64,000 bases of DNA, from NCBI RefSeq assembly GCF_013410065.1, contig NZ_JACCCW010000002.1:1736001-1800000 (forward strand), given 5' to 3'. This stretch comes from Granulicella arctica. Lineage in GTDB: Bacteria > Acidobacteriota > Terriglobia > Terriglobales > Acidobacteriaceae. This document shows positions 35,633 to 45,800 of the stretch, in pieces. A program made the translations under genes and the position numbers. A model generated the notes under the pieces. That model searched no databases and was not told the origin of the DNA. It was given only the letters and a program-made list of their open reading frames with translations. Each line of letters starts with the position of its first letter. The first letter of the stretch is position 1.

Positions 35633-36928
35633 TTGATTGCACGTTATACCCGTCCCGAGATGGGCCATATCTGGTCCGACGAAAACAAGTATCGCTGCTG
35701 GCTGAAGGTTGAAGTAGCGGCATCGCAGGCGCTGGCGCGCGCGGGAATGGTCCCGCAAGAGGCCGCGGACGCGATCCGCGACAAGGGCAACTTTACCGTC
35801 GCACGCATCGATGAGATCGAGGCCGAGGTGCGGCACGATGTGATCGCCTTTACGACCACGGTAGCCGAGTACATCGGTCCCGAGTCGCGCTGGCTGCACT
35901 ATGGGCTCACCTCCACCGATGTCGTGGATACGGCACAGTCGCTGCAACTGAAGGAAGCCTCGGCGATCATTCGCGCGGGGATCGTGCGTCTGGCCGACGT
36001 GCTGAAGACGCGGGCGGTTGAGTTCAAGCACACGCCGTCGATTGGACGGACACATGGCATCCACGCCGAGCCGACCACATTTGGGCTGAAGCTGCTGCTC
36101 TGGTACTCGGAGGTACAGCGAAATCTGGTGCGCTTCGACGCGGCAGCAGAGGATCTGCGCGTCGGCAAGCTCTCGGGCGCCGTGGGGACCTTCGGCCACC
36201 TGAAGCCGGAGCATGAGGAGGCGATCTGCGCGGATCTCGGGCTGACGCCCGTCGCAGTCGCGACCCAGGTAGTCCAGCGGGATCGTCACGCGGCGTATGT
36301 GGCGACGCTGGCGGTGCTGGTATCGACGCTCGACAAGATTGCGACCGAGGTGCGGCACCTGCAACGGACCGAAGTGCGCGAGGCGGAGGAGTTCTTCTCG
36401 GAGAAGCAGAAGGGCTCGAGCGCGATGCCGCACAAGAAGAACCCGATTACGAGCGAGCAGATCAGCGGACTCGCGCGCGTGGTGCGGGCAAACGCACAGA
36501 CGGCGTTTGAGAACGTGGCGCTGTGGCATGAGCGCGATATTTCGCACTCTTCCGCCGAGCGCGTGATTCTTCCGGACTCGACCATCCTGGCGGATTATCT
36601 GCTCGCGAAGACAGCGACGTTGATCGAAAAGCTGATGGTGTATCCGAAGCGGATGCTGAAGAACCTGGAGTCGACGGGCGGACTGATCTTCTCCGGCCAG
36701 TTGCTGCTCGATCTGGCGGAGTCAGGGATGCTGCGCGAGGATGCATACCGTCTGGTGCAGGGTCACGCGATGCGGTCATGGAAAGAGGATCTGACCTTCC
36801 GGGACGAGATTGCGAAGGTGCCGGAGATTACGGCGCGGTTGTCGCCGGAGAAGCTGGCGCATGCGTTCGACTACACGCGGCAGTTGGCGAATGTCGATGC
36901 GATCTTTGCACGCGTGCTAGGCAAATAA
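35633..36928 (+). CDS. purB: Adenylosuccinate lyase
   Basis: 431 residues. The start is taken as TTG 35633 because AGGAGA lies 6 bases before it; another TTG at 35618 overlaps that site. The N-terminus MIARYTRPEMGHIWSDENKY is typical, as are TSTDVVDTAQSLQL, GRTHGIHAEP, the signature SSAMPHKKNPITSEQ and RDISHSSAERVILPDS. It catalyses two elimination steps in purine synthesis, releasing fumarate from SAICAR and adenylosuccinate. A small secreted-protein gene follows after one base. Confidence 0.95.
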   Translation: MIARYTRPEMGHIWSDENKYRCWLKVEVAASQALARAGMVPQEAADAIRDKGNFTVARIDEIEAEVRHDVIAFTTTVAEYIGPESRWLHYGLTSTDVVDTAQSLQLKEASAIIRAGIVRLADVLKTRAVEFKHTPSIGRTHGIHAEPTTFGLKLLLWYSEVQRNLVRFDAAAEDLRVGKLSGAVGTFGHLKPEHEEAICADLGLTPVAVATQVVQRDRHAAYVATLAVLVSTLDKIATEVRHLQRTEVREAEEFFSEKQKGSSAMPHKKNPITSEQISGLARVVRANAQTAFENVALWHERDISHSSAERVILPDSTILADYLLAKTATLIEKLMVYPKRMLKNLESTGGLIFSGQLLLDLAESGMLREDAYRLVQGHAMRSWKEDLTFRDEIAKVPEITARLSPEKLAHAFDYTRQLANVDAIFARVLGK

Positions 36929-36929
36929 T

Positions 36930-37394
36930 ATGCAATCCCGAGCAGGTCTAGTTATTGCATACGGATTGATTGCATGGGCTGCAGTCGTTCCCGTAGGCGC
37001 CCAACTACGTCCTTGCTCCCCGCTTACCCAAAGTGTTCCGGATAAGAGTTTCCAAGCTGGACAGGTTTGGAGCTACCGGACACGTTTGGGTGAGGAGATT
37101 TCTACCCTCACCGTTCTTCGAGTCGACTCTTATGGGACGATAGGTATTGTTGTGCATGTTCGTGTCGATGGTCTCGACGTCCATAATCCCCACGGTGAAC
37201 GAGTCCCTACGGTCGAACACATGCCATTTACTAGAGACGCTATGCTTCTTAGTGTCGACCGATTGCTCAGATCCCACCAACCGCTGCCTACCCTTGAAGG
37301 CCTTGATCGCTGGCGTGCTGATTGTGGCGGGGTATATACCGTCTCAGTGAGCGACGCTGTGAGTGTTATGGAAAAGACTTTAAACGCAAGATGA
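36930..37394 (+). CDS. Secreted protein of unknown function
   Basis: 154 residues, beginning 1 base after purB. A signal peptide is likely (residues 1-24, hydrophobic core LVIAYGLIAWAAVV, cut near PVGAQ). The mature part has two Cys (about 29 and 132) that could pair, and beta-rich text such as VWSYRTRLGEEISTLTVLRV. I recognise no domain. Base composition is richer in A and T than its neighbours. Its stop overlaps the start of the cysteine-cluster gene (ATGA), so the two are translationally coupled. Confidence 0.6.
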   Translation: MQSRAGLVIAYGLIAWAAVVPVGAQLRPCSPLTQSVPDKSFQAGQVWSYRTRLGEEISTLTVLRVDSYGTIGIVVHVRVDGLDVHNPHGERVPTVEHMPFTRDAMLLSVDRLLRSHQPLPTLEGLDRWRADCGGVYTVSVSDAVSVMEKTLNAR

Positions 37395-37984
37395 CATTCG
37401 ACCTTATCCAGATCGTGGATGCGGCTCTGGCCGATGCGACGCAACGGGGCGGACATTGGCTGGCGTGCAGGCCGGGGTGCTCACAGTGCTGCGTCGGAGT
37501 TTTTCCGATTGGCTGGCAGGATGCGGACCGGTTGCGCGATGGTCTGATTGCGCTGGGGGAGAGCGATCCAGAACGGGCAGCGCGGGTGCGTGCTCGCACA
37601 ACCGAAGCGCTTACGCGGCTCGATCCGTGGTTCCCAGGCGATGTGGCTACCGGGGTGCTCGGCGAGTCCTATGAAGCTGCGATCTTGTTCGAGGAGTTTG
37701 CGAACAACGAGCCTTGTCCGGCGCTCGATCTCGACCATGGGACATGCGATCTATACGAGACGCGACCGGTGCTCTGCCGAACCTTCGGACCACCGATGCG
37801 CACCGAGGAGGGCAATCTTGCGACCTGCGAGCTGTGCTTCATCGGAGCGGATACAGAGGAGATTGCGCGGTGCGAGCTCGATCCGAAGATTCCAGCCATT
37901 GAGGCTGAGGCGAACGCAACCTATGAAGCAGCCACGGAGCGGCGAGGGGAGACGCTGATTGCGTATGCTCTGCGTGGAGCTTGA
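37391..37984 (+). CDS. YkgJ-family cysteine cluster protein
   Basis: 197 residues from ATG 37391. Cysteine motifs fit the YkgJ/UPF0153 zinc- or iron-chelating family: CRPGCSQCCVGVFPI near residue 27, then CPALDLDHGTCDLYETRPVLCRTFGPP and CELCF. These residues probably bind a metal cluster; the cell function is unknown. No membrane or signal segment is seen. It starts inside the last codon of the secreted protein gene and ends 10 bases before hairpin repeat copy C. Confidence 0.88.
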   Translation: MTFDLIQIVDAALADATQRGGHWLACRPGCSQCCVGVFPIGWQDADRLRDGLIALGESDPERAARVRARTTEALTRLDPWFPGDVATGVLGESYEAAILFEEFANNEPCPALDLDHGTCDLYETRPVLCRTFGPPMRTEEGNLATCELCFIGADTEEIARCELDPKIPAIEAEANATYEAATERRGETLIAYALRGA

Positions 37985-37994
37985 TGGCGCACTA

Positions 37995-38026
37995 CCCACA
38001 TCTCAAAATCGAGATATGGGGCACCC
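37995..38026. repeat. Dispersed hairpin repeat, copy C
   Basis: CCCACATCTC (37995-38004) pairs, with one mismatch, with GAGATATGGGG (38011-38021), then CACCC. It carries the same CCCAC..TGGGGCACCC ends as the copy at 23923. Confidence 0.5.
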
Positions 38027-38066
38027 AGCGTTATGGCTGCTCTGCAATCAGCGATAATCGAAGGCG

Positions 38067-38675
38067 ATGATGATGATGAAGGACACGCGGAATCTTACGC
38101 TGGCGGTAACAGGTGCGAGCGGCAGTGTGTATGCCGTCGAGATGCTGCGTGCGCTCGAGGCGGATGAGCGGGTGGGCAAGGTGAACTTCATCGTGTCGGA
38201 GAACGCGCTGCGTGTGTTTGCCGAGGAGATGCAACTGAGCGGGCGAACCGGGCTGGTGGAAAAGCTGCTGGGCGCTGCTGCCGTCAAGACGCAGCAGCAT
38301 CCGGAGAGCGATATCGGCGCGAATGTGGCCAGCGGGAGCTACCCGTCGGACGGGATGATCGTGCTTCCCTGCTCCATGGGAACACTGGCGGGAATCGCAA
38401 ACGGGCTGGCAGCGAACCTGATCCAGAGAGCGGCAGATGTATGCCTGAAGGAGCGGCGGCCGCTGGTCCTGTGTGTCCGCGAGACGCCGCTGAACCGGAT
38501 TCATCTGCGCAACATGCAGCTTGCCTCGGACGCGGGGGCGACGATCTTTCCGGTGATTCCAACGCTTTACAACCTGCCGCAGAGCACAACGGAGATGGCG
38601 CGAGAGTTTGTAAACCGGGTGCTGGCGCATGTGGGCCTGCCACAGCCGGGCGCATACCAGTGGCACGCCGACTGA
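38067..38675 (+). CDS. UbiX-like flavin prenyltransferase
   Basis: 202 residues, starting with four Met codons in a row; GAAGGCG lies upstream. The flavodoxin-like fold has TLAVTGASGSVYAVEMLRAL, SENA, GMIVLPCSMGTLAGIANGLAANL and RRPLVLCVRETPLNRIH with LYNLPQS near the end. Such enzymes attach a prenyl group to FMN to make the cofactor of UbiD decarboxylases. A UbiD partner is not in the window, so use in menaquinone synthesis is only plausible. It converges closely (7 bases) on the hydrolase gene. Confidence 0.9.
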   Translation: MMMMKDTRNLTLAVTGASGSVYAVEMLRALEADERVGKVNFIVSENALRVFAEEMQLSGRTGLVEKLLGAAAVKTQQHPESDIGANVASGSYPSDGMIVLPCSMGTLAGIANGLAANLIQRAADVCLKERRPLVLCVRETPLNRIHLRNMQLASDAGATIFPVIPTLYNLPQSTTEMAREFVNRVLAHVGLPQPGAYQWHAD

Positions 38676-38682
38676 AGCTTTA

Positions 38683-39648
38683 CTACGGCTTCGGGAAGGT
38701 CTTCTCGCCGGGCGGCATGGGTGGTTGCGCCTTGAGAAACTCGATGGTGCCTTCGAGGTAGGGCTTCGCGCATTCGGCAGGGCCAAGGTGCCCGCATCCC
38801 TCCACAACCTCAAAGACGGACTGCGGGACGCCCTTATGGATGGTCTCACCGGCCGAGGGCGGGATAAGGTGGTCGGCACCTCCCCAGAGGATGAGCATGG
38901 GCTGTTTGAGGCTACCGAGGCGGAAGTCGAGCAGATAGCGGCCACCTGTCATGGAGCTAAGGCTGCGGTTGACGATCCAGCCGTTGCGCTGGAGCTTGCG
39001 CAGCGAGTCTTTCGCGACGAAGCCGGGGAGTACACGCGGCTCGGGCTCGAGGATATCGACGAGGCGTTGGACGCCGGCGACGTCGGTGGGGGCGAAGAGG
39101 TCGGGCGAGATATCCGCCGGGAAGTAGATGCCTGCGCTGTCGTAGAGGACGAGTCGATCGACCATGCCGGGGTGGTCAAGCGCGAGGCGCATGGCGATCC
39201 AGCCGCCCATCGACCAACCGATCACACTAGCTTTGGAGAGATGCATGGCCTGCATAAACTGGACGACGACGTTCTCCTCGGTTGCGATGGAATAGTCAAC
39301 GTCCGGGCGGGACGAGCGGCCATATCCGAGGAGGTCGGGTGCGTAGACGTGGAAGCCATTCGCCGCAAAGGTAGGGATCAGGTTCGCCCAGTCCTCGCCG
39401 CGCGAGCCGAGACCGTGGATGAGGACGAGCGGTACTCCGCCGCCACCTTTCGCCTGCGCCTCGTAGTAGTGGATACGGTTGCCGCCGAGGTCAACGTACT
39501 TCCCTTCCACGCCTGCACGCCAGAGCCGGTAGTAGATTGGGCGGTCGAGGAACCAGAGCGGATAGCGATAGAAGAGGCCGCCGACGATGACCACGATCAG
39601 CAGGAGAGAGGCAGCGATTCGCAACAGTCGTTTCATCGCGTCCCCCAC
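38683..39648 (-). CDS. Alpha/beta hydrolase, membrane-anchored
   Basis: 321 residues. An N-terminal hydrophobic helix (about 5-27) probably anchors the protein in the inner membrane with the catalytic part outside. The catalytic triad is visible: the nucleophile in GWSMGGWIA, Asp in LWGGADHLIPP and His in VEGCGHLGPAE; the oxyanion motif is HGLGSRGEDW. Substrate is unknown; the family includes esterases, lipases and C-C hydrolases. The nitroreductase gene lies 9 bases upstream on the same strand, so they are probably co-transcribed. Confidence 0.9.
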   Translation of the reverse strand: MGDAMKRLLRIAASLLLIVVIVGGLFYRYPLWFLDRPIYYRLWRAGVEGKYVDLGGNRIHYYEAQAKGGGGVPLVLIHGLGSRGEDWANLIPTFAANGFHVYAPDLLGYGRSSRPDVDYSIATEENVVVQFMQAMHLSKASVIGWSMGGWIAMRLALDHPGMVDRLVLYDSAGIYFPADISPDLFAPTDVAGVQRLVDILEPEPRVLPGFVAKDSLRKLQRNGWIVNRSLSSMTGGRYLLDFRLGSLKQPMLILWGGADHLIPPSAGETIHKGVPQSVFEVVEGCGHLGPAECAKPYLEGTIEFLKAQPPMPPGEKTFPKP

Positions 39649-39657
39649 CTCCCTGGC

Positions 39658-40305
39658 CTATTTGAGCGGCTTGCCGAACTCTTCGCTGAAGACAGTATGC
39701 CCTATCTCGAAGCGGCCACCGTCGAACTTATCCGGCCCCTTGACGTGGCCGATGGCAAGCAGTGCGACGACCCAGTAGCTGAGCGGCAAACGGAGGACCT
39801 CGTGAACCTTGTCCTGCTCAAAGCCTTCCATCGGAGCGGTATCGTAACCGAGAACCTCAGCCATCAGCATCATATGGGTGAAGGCGAGCATGACGTGCTT
39901 GTTGAGCCAGCCATGCATCTGCTCACTGGAGAAGCTGGAGAGATAGTTAGGAACGCTGCTGCGAGCCTGCTCGGCGTAGCTCTCGGGCATACCGCCCTCG
40001 CGGCCCTGTTGCAGCATCAGGTCTAGGTCCTTGCGCCAGCCATCGGCATCTCCGCAGGCAACGATCACGACGGATGCCTCCTCCACCTTGCCCTGGTTGT
40101 AGCTGGCTCCGCGGAGGCGTTTCTTTTGCTCCGGTGACTGCACAACGACGAAGCGCCATGGTTGCATGTTGTAGCCGCTAGGTGCCTGAAGACCGGCCTG
40201 AAGGATCTTTCGCAGGTCCTCCGGGGGGATAGGCTCTCCGTCGAAGCTGGGCGTAGCCCTCCGCTCGAAGACCACCTCGCTCAACTTCTTTTCAATCTTC
40301 GCCAT
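39658..40305 (-). CDS. Nitroreductase-family flavoprotein
   Basis: 215 residues with the FMN-binding nitroreductase fold: FERRATPSFDGEPIPPEDLRKILQAGLQAPSGYNMQPWRFVVVQ at the N-terminus (Arg and Ser bind FMN phosphate), HMMLMAEVLGYDTAPMEGF in the middle and WVVALLAIGHV late. It should reduce nitro compounds, quinones or enones with NAD(P)H as a homodimer; the true substrate cannot be read. It is followed closely by the hydrolase gene. Confidence 0.9.
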   Translation of the reverse strand: MAKIEKKLSEVVFERRATPSFDGEPIPPEDLRKILQAGLQAPSGYNMQPWRFVVVQSPEQKKRLRGASYNQGKVEEASVVIVACGDADGWRKDLDLMLQQGREGGMPESYAEQARSSVPNYLSSFSSEQMHGWLNKHVMLAFTHMMLMAEVLGYDTAPMEGFEQDKVHEVLRLPLSYWVVALLAIGHVKGPDKFDGGRFEIGHTVFSEEFGKPLK

Positions 40306-40466
40306 CGTTTCTCTCGACCCTCTCCGTGATCGTTAGGATGCTCATTTTGCCGCTGGAACTCCGCTCAGCCGGAGACAGCCGTGTTTCTTTTTACATGGCC
40401 CATGGTGCTGCTGGAATGAATTTCAAGATACCACTACTGGATCAAATCGACGTAAGCCGATCTCTT

Positions 40467-41513
40467 TCAAGGAATATCGCTCATAGCCTGCTCGGTGGCG
40501 TACGGGTTCTGGCCGGGGACATCGGCAAAGACCCAGACGCCGTGGAAGGGCTTGCGCAGCTCCGGGTAGGCAGCGAGCAGGGCGCTCATGGCGGCGATAT
40601 TCCGCTTGCGAGCGGCGGCCTGATCAGGGAGCGGATCGGCCTTGAGGTGAACCGCGACATCCACACTCGATGCGCCCAGGGAGTCGTCAGCGGCAAGGCT
40701 CGTAAAGCGGTATTCGGTGCCGTCCTTGGCCTTGACGACGAGCGGCGTGTCCACACCGATGCCCTGCGACAAGGCCGGCGGCGCAGCGGCGGTCTGCTCG
40801 GTCTGAAGCTTCTCCAGATGAGTGCTCTGAACAAAGCCCGCGGGCTGGAGGAGGTTTTGCGCCTCCTGATCGTAGAGCCAGGCGTTCCACGGCTCCTTGC
40901 TGGCGGTCATCTGGCGAGCCTGGGTCCAGTACCAGAGGCCGTCATGACCGGCGGCCGTGAGCGGACGGGGGTAGAGCCCGGCCATCAGCCACCTGCCCTG
41001 ATCCTGACGGAGCAGGAAGGAGAGACGCCAGGGAGCGGGGATACCGCGCACCTCAACGATGGCGAAGACATATTTGCCGGGCGGGAGGGCCGGGATCAGG
41101 AAATCGGCCTCGGCAATGGATTTGTTCAGCGTGCAGAAGAACTGGGCATCGGCAGCGCTGCCGTCGGCGTTGCGCTTCAGGGTGGACGCGTCGAGGAGGT
41201 AGACCTGATCGACAGCAAGGGTGCCGCCTTTGAGCTTCGCCGCTGTGTTGCCGACGACATCCGAGATAGCAGCGAAGTCCTTTGCGACCTCGGCGACGCT
41301 CAGGCTGCGGAGATCGGCAGCGTTACCCGCCTGCATGTCGGTGGCGAGGGTCTTCGCGGCAAACGCGAGAGCGTCCCGGTCGGCAGGAGCCATCTGGGAC
41401 TGCGACGTGCAGGTCTCTGAGAACGCCTGGCTGGAGAACTCCGGACCAAGGACTACGACGAAAAACGCCGCGGTCAGCGCCACCTTCAGTGCGGTTTGGA
41501 TCATGCGTACCAT
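40467..41513 (-). CDS. Secreted protein of unknown function
   Basis: 348 residues. A signal peptide is clear (about 1-34: hydrophobic ALKVALTAAFFVVVLG, cut near SQAFSE). The mature protein shows no domain I know; it has repeated helical text (RDALAFAAKTLATDMQAG), a beta-rich middle (RLSFLLRQDQGRWLMAGLYPRP) and a C-terminal part ending near VWVFADVPGQNPYATE. The Trp-rich segment DGLWYWTQARQM is distinctive. It starts with two Met near 41513. Divergent from the next secreted protein gene; role unknown. The 161 bases between it and the nitroreductase gene hold nothing recognisable. Confidence 0.75.
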   Translation of the reverse strand: MVRMIQTALKVALTAAFFVVVLGPEFSSQAFSETCTSQSQMAPADRDALAFAAKTLATDMQAGNAADLRSLSVAEVAKDFAAISDVVGNTAAKLKGGTLAVDQVYLLDASTLKRNADGSAADAQFFCTLNKSIAEADFLIPALPPGKYVFAIVEVRGIPAPWRLSFLLRQDQGRWLMAGLYPRPLTAAGHDGLWYWTQARQMTASKEPWNAWLYDQEAQNLLQPAGFVQSTHLEKLQTEQTAAAPPALSQGIGVDTPLVVKAKDGTEYRFTSLAADDSLGASSVDVAVHLKADPLPDQAAARKRNIAAMSALLAAYPELRKPFHGVWVFADVPGQNPYATEQAMSDIP

Positions 41514-41678
41514 CGTGTCTGGCAGAGCCTTCCTCCGGCGGGCCGGAGCCCCTTCGATCCCTGTCAGTCTAGTACAGATGCGGATGAGTCCGTAAAAGCA
41601 GTCTCGACACCATCGAGTGGGAGACTCCGCGATAGACTGGAGACGGTACCTTCAGGCGCGATTCGCGTCCTACAGATA

Positions 41679-42425
41679 ATGCTGCGAAATCTTCCAACCC
41701 GGTTTCCGATTACGCTGTCGCTCTGCGCCGCGTTTTGCGCTGGCGGGATGATGCAGGCGCAAATCCGCACACCTGGCTCGAAGCCTTCAGCGACGCTACC
41801 GGCGAATCCGCCAACATCCAGCTCTACAGTTGCGTCAGCAACGCCTCCGGCTCCGCTGACTCCGTCGCAGCAGCCTGCGCGGCGAGCGGAGGTAAAGTAC
41901 ACGGACGGTCAGCTTGCCGTGACGGCGGACAACTCCAGCCTGAACCAGATTCTGCGGGAGATCGGCCGGGAGACCGGAATCAAGATCACGGGCGGCGTCG
42001 CAGAGGAGCGCGTCTACGGCACCTACGGCCCGGGATCGACAGCAACCGTTCTGGCCGCGCTGCTGGATGGCACAGAGAGCAACATGCTGCTGTTGGAGAA
42101 CGATAAAAAATCGCCGGAAGAGCTGGTTTTGACGCCACGGCACGGTGGGCCAACGCCGCCCAATCCCAACGCCCCCGGCTTCGACGATGACAACTCCGCT
42201 GAGTCCCCTGCGACGACACAGCGGTCACGGCTCAATCCGCCTCCGTCTCAGGAGCCAGGCGAGCAACGGGAACCCTCCGCAGCTACACCACCCACATCCG
42301 TGCCGGGTGATCCCTCCACTGCCGCAGGAGGTGCCAGCGATCCGAATGGCGTGAAGACGCCACAGCAGATCTACGAGCAGTTGCAGCAGATGCAGAAACA
42401 GCATCAACCGCAAACGCCTCAGTAA
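41679..42425 (+). CDS. Secreted STN-domain-like protein
   Basis: 248 residues from ATG 41679; longer frames upstream have no signal-like start. A signal peptide (about 1-28, ending MMQAQ) is followed by a low-complexity Pro/Ser/Thr stretch, then about 50 residues (VTADNSSLNQILREIGRETG ... VLAALLDGTESNMLLL) that look like an STN domain, the short fold found in secretins and TonB receptors. The C-terminal 90 residues are Pro/Gln/Ser-rich and disordered. Outer-membrane or periplasmic binding is a guess. Confidence 0.65.
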   Translation: MLRNLPTRFPITLSLCAAFCAGGMMQAQIRTPGSKPSATLPANPPTSSSTVASATPPAPLTPSQQPARRAEVKYTDGQLAVTADNSSLNQILREIGRETGIKITGGVAEERVYGTYGPGSTATVLAALLDGTESNMLLLENDKKSPEELVLTPRHGGPTPPNPNAPGFDDDNSAESPATTQRSRLNPPPSQEPGEQREPSAATPPTSVPGDPSTAAGGASDPNGVKTPQQIYEQLQQMQKQHQPQTPQ

Positions 42426-42447
42426 ATTATTTGTTTATAGAGAGATA

Positions 42448-42480
42448 GAAGACAGCACTTCACATTCGCTCTCTGTCTTC
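42448..42480. terminator. Possible hairpin terminator
   Basis: GAAGACAG (42448-42455) pairs with CTGTCTTC (42473-42480) between two convergent genes; on the minus strand it is followed by TATCTCTCTATAAAC. Loop of 17 bases, so only a weak case. Confidence 0.3.
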
Positions 42481-42483
42481 AGG

Positions 42484-42657
42484 CTAACCTTCGACGGTTT
42501 GGGGTGCGGGGCTGACGCTATGCGCGGAGCGGCTCGCGACCTGACGAGCATGAATACGGAAGAGCGCAAACATCGCCCGGCAGACACCGTACGCCAGAAG
42601 AACTCCTGCTGCCGTCGATGCCAGAACCGCACACGCCAATACGATCGAAGTGCTCAC
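42484..42657 (-). CDS. Small single-pass membrane protein, unknown
   Basis: 57 residues from GTG 42657, which has AAGGGG 5 bases upstream. Residues 4-27 form one membrane helix (STSIVLACAVLASTAAGVLL), followed by a basic, Ser/Pro-rich tail. It is too short for a domain call and would face the cytoplasm by the positive-inside rule. The good ribosome site supports it; a longer ATG-started frame from 42786 lacks one. Confidence 0.45.
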   Translation of the reverse strand: MSTSIVLACAVLASTAAGVLLAYGVCRAMFALFRIHARQVASRSAHSVSPAPQTVEG

Positions 42658-42896
42658 ATAAACCCCTTGGATGGACAAAACGCCTGCATCCCGAAGGATT
42701 GCGCACGTCTGCCGGTTCCTATTCTTACAAAAAATCGCGCTCTCGGCTTGAATCCTGTGAAAATCGTATTGACCGTTTGGATACACTTTTCCCGATCTAG
42801 AGTCGCATGACGGAAGTAGCCCGCGCTGCGGTTGCGAACAAGATGCCGTATTCTAGAGACTTGGCTGATGCCGTCCAACGCTCAGCCGGGACCTCT

Positions 42897-45800
42897 ATGG
42901 GTATCACTCACATTACCGTTCGCGGCGCTCGCCAGCACAATCTGCGCAACGTCAACGTCAGCATTCCGCGCAACACGCTGACGGTCGTCACCGGGCTCTC
43001 GGGTTCGGGCAAGTCGTCGCTTGCGTTTGACACCATCTACGCGGAGGGGCAGCGGCGCTATGTCGAGACGCTATCCGCCTATGCGCGCCAGTTTCTGGAC
43101 CAGATGGAGCGGCCCGACGTCGACGCAATCGACGGGCTGAGTCCCGCGATCTCGATCGAGCAAAAAACGACCAGCCGCAGCCCGCGCTCGACCGTCGGGA
43201 CGATCACGGAGATCTACGACTACCTGCGCCTGCTGTACGCCTCCGTCGGCCAGCCGCACTGCCCAAGCTGCGGACGCACCATCTCGCGACAGTCGGTAGA
43301 CCAGATCGTCGAGCGCATCGTCGCCCTATCTCCGGGCGAGCGGATCACGGTTTACGCGCCGATTGTGCGCGGACGCAAGGGCGAGTTTCGCGAAGAGTTG
43401 GAGACGCTCGACCAGCAGGGCTTCCGAGTCCGCATCGACGGCGAGATGGTCGAACTGACCGATGGAATGCGGCTGGAGAAACGCAAAAACCATACCGTCG
43501 AGGCGGTGGTCGACCGGATCATTCTGAAGCCGGTAGCCGGCGTAGCCTCAGGCGCGGTGGCCGACGCCGCTCCGATCTACGATACGAAGCGGCTGGAGAA
43601 CTCCGTCGCCAAGGCGCTACAGATGGCCAACGGCCTGGTGCTGATCGCGATCCACGGCATGGAGGAGACACTGTACTCGTCCTCGATGGCGTGCCCCGAC
43701 TGCGGGATCAACGTGCCGCGACTCGAGCCGAGAAGCTTCTCGTTCAACTCGAACTACGGTGCATGTCCAGAGTGCCATGGCCTTGGCAGCATCTATGACT
43801 TCGATCCGGCGAAGACCATTGCAGACTGGTCGAAGCCTCTGCTGGATGGCGCGATGGGACCAGGATCAGCATCGCAATACCTGCTGCGTCTCATCAAGCT
43901 TGCGGCGGAGAAGTACAAGATCAATCTGAAGAAACCGTTCAGCGAACTAACCAAGGCGCAGCAGGACCTGCTGATGTATGGCCCGCCGAAGAACGAATCG
44001 AGCCGGACGGGCTTTCATGGCATCTTCGCGTACCTACGCAGCAACCTCGAAGAGACAAAGTCCGAGGGCTATCGCGAGTACATGATGCAGTTCATGTCGG
44101 CGACGGCGTGCCCGCGCTGCCAGGGCAAACGGCTACGGCCTGAATCGCTGGCAGTAACAGTGAACGGTGCGTCTATTGCTGACTTCACCGCCCTGCCCCT
44201 GGAGCGAGCGATCACCGCCGCAAAGGCGATGCTCTTCACCGGACGCGATCGCATCATCGCGGATCGGCTGCAACGCGAGGTGATCGAGCGGCTGGAATTT
44301 CTGAACGCAGTCGGGCTTGGCTATCTTTCGCTGGATCGTTCGGCAGCAACCCTTTCCGGTGGTGAAGGCCAACGCATTCGGCTAGCGACACAGATTGGAT
44401 CGAAGCTCCGCGGCGTGCTTTATGTGCTCGATGAGCCATCGATCGGCCTGCACCAGCGCGACAATCAGCGGCTGATCGCAGCGCTGGAATCGCTGCGCGA
44501 TCTCGGCAATACAGTCCTCGTCGTCGAACATGACGAGGACACGATCCGCAAGGCAGACTACGTGCTGGACCTTGGTCCCGGCGCTGGCAAGAACGGCGGC
44601 CACCTGATCGCAAGCGGCACCCCGCAGGAGGTCATGGACACACCCGGGTCGCTGACCGGGCAGTATCTCGCGGGCAAGATCGAGATTGTCGCACGTGCCG
44701 AGCCACGTGCACTCACAGGCAAGTGGCTGACCGTTGAAGATGCGCACTCGCACAATTTGCAACAGGTAACGGCACATTTTCCGCTCGCTGTGATGACGGT
44801 AGTGACAGGCGTCAGCGGCTCGGGCAAGAGCACGCTGGTCAACGACATTCTGTATCGCGCACTGGCGAAGGAGCTGTATGGCTCACGCGAGGAGCCGGGA
44901 CAGCACGGCGCGGTGCGCGGCATCGACCAACTCGACAAGGTCATCCAGATCGACCAATCGCCGATTGGCCGTACCCCACGCTCAAACCCCGCAACATATA
45001 CCGGCGTATTTACCGCAATGCGCGATCTGTTCGCGATGCTGCCGGATTCGCGTGAGCGCGGCTACAAGCCGGGACGGTTCAGCTTCAACGTGCAGGGCGG
45101 ACGCTGTGAGGCATGCCAGGGGGAAGGCCAGCGGCGAATTGAGATGAACTTCCTGCCGGACGTGTATGTTCTCTGCGATATATGTAACGGTCGTCGTTAC
45201 AATCAGGAGACGCTCACCGTCAAATTCAACGGCTACTCCATCGCAGACCTGCTGGACCTGCCGATCGCCGATGCGCTGCCGATCCTCAAAGACATCCCAA
45301 CTGTTGCTGTGAAGCTGCAAACGCTGGTCGATGTAGGGCTCGGGTACATCCACCTGGGGCAGTCGGCGACGACGCTCTCGGGCGGGGAGGCGCAGCGCAT
45401 GAAGCTCGCCCGTGAGCTCTCGAAGCGGCAGACGGGACGCACGCTATACCTGCTCGATGAACCAACCACCGGCCTGCACTTCGACGACGTGCGCAAGCTG
45501 CTGGAGGTCTTGCATCGGCTGACCGATCTGGGCAACACGGTCGTCATCATCGAGCACAACCTCGACATTATTCGTAACTCCGATTACATCCTCGACATGG
45601 GCCCTGAAGGCGGCGAGGGCGGCGGCCGCGTGATCGCGCATGGCACACCGGAGCAGGTAGCAACGGTCGCTGGCTCGCATACGGGAAGCTTTCTCGCACA
45701 ACACTATTCGTTGAAGCCGCACACGGGAAATGGTGCGGGCGGTGCGAGCTACGCAGGTGCTCAACCGAGCAACATCGTCGCCGCAGAGGATCGCAAAAAA

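Noticed and set aside
38629..40026. 465-codon plus-strand frame over the hydrolase and nitroreductase genes
   Set aside because: Antisense to two genes with complete catalytic motifs; its translation has no recognisable fold.
40326..41420. 364-codon plus-strand frame opposite the secreted protein at 40467
   Set aside because: The minus-strand frame has a clear signal peptide; the plus-strand one lacks domains and a ribosome site.
44685..44715. Further CACGTG motifs as parS candidates
   Set aside because: The CACGTG cores near 531, 44691, 44704, 45857 and 54108 lack the symmetric TGTTC/GAACA flanks, so they are not parS-like.
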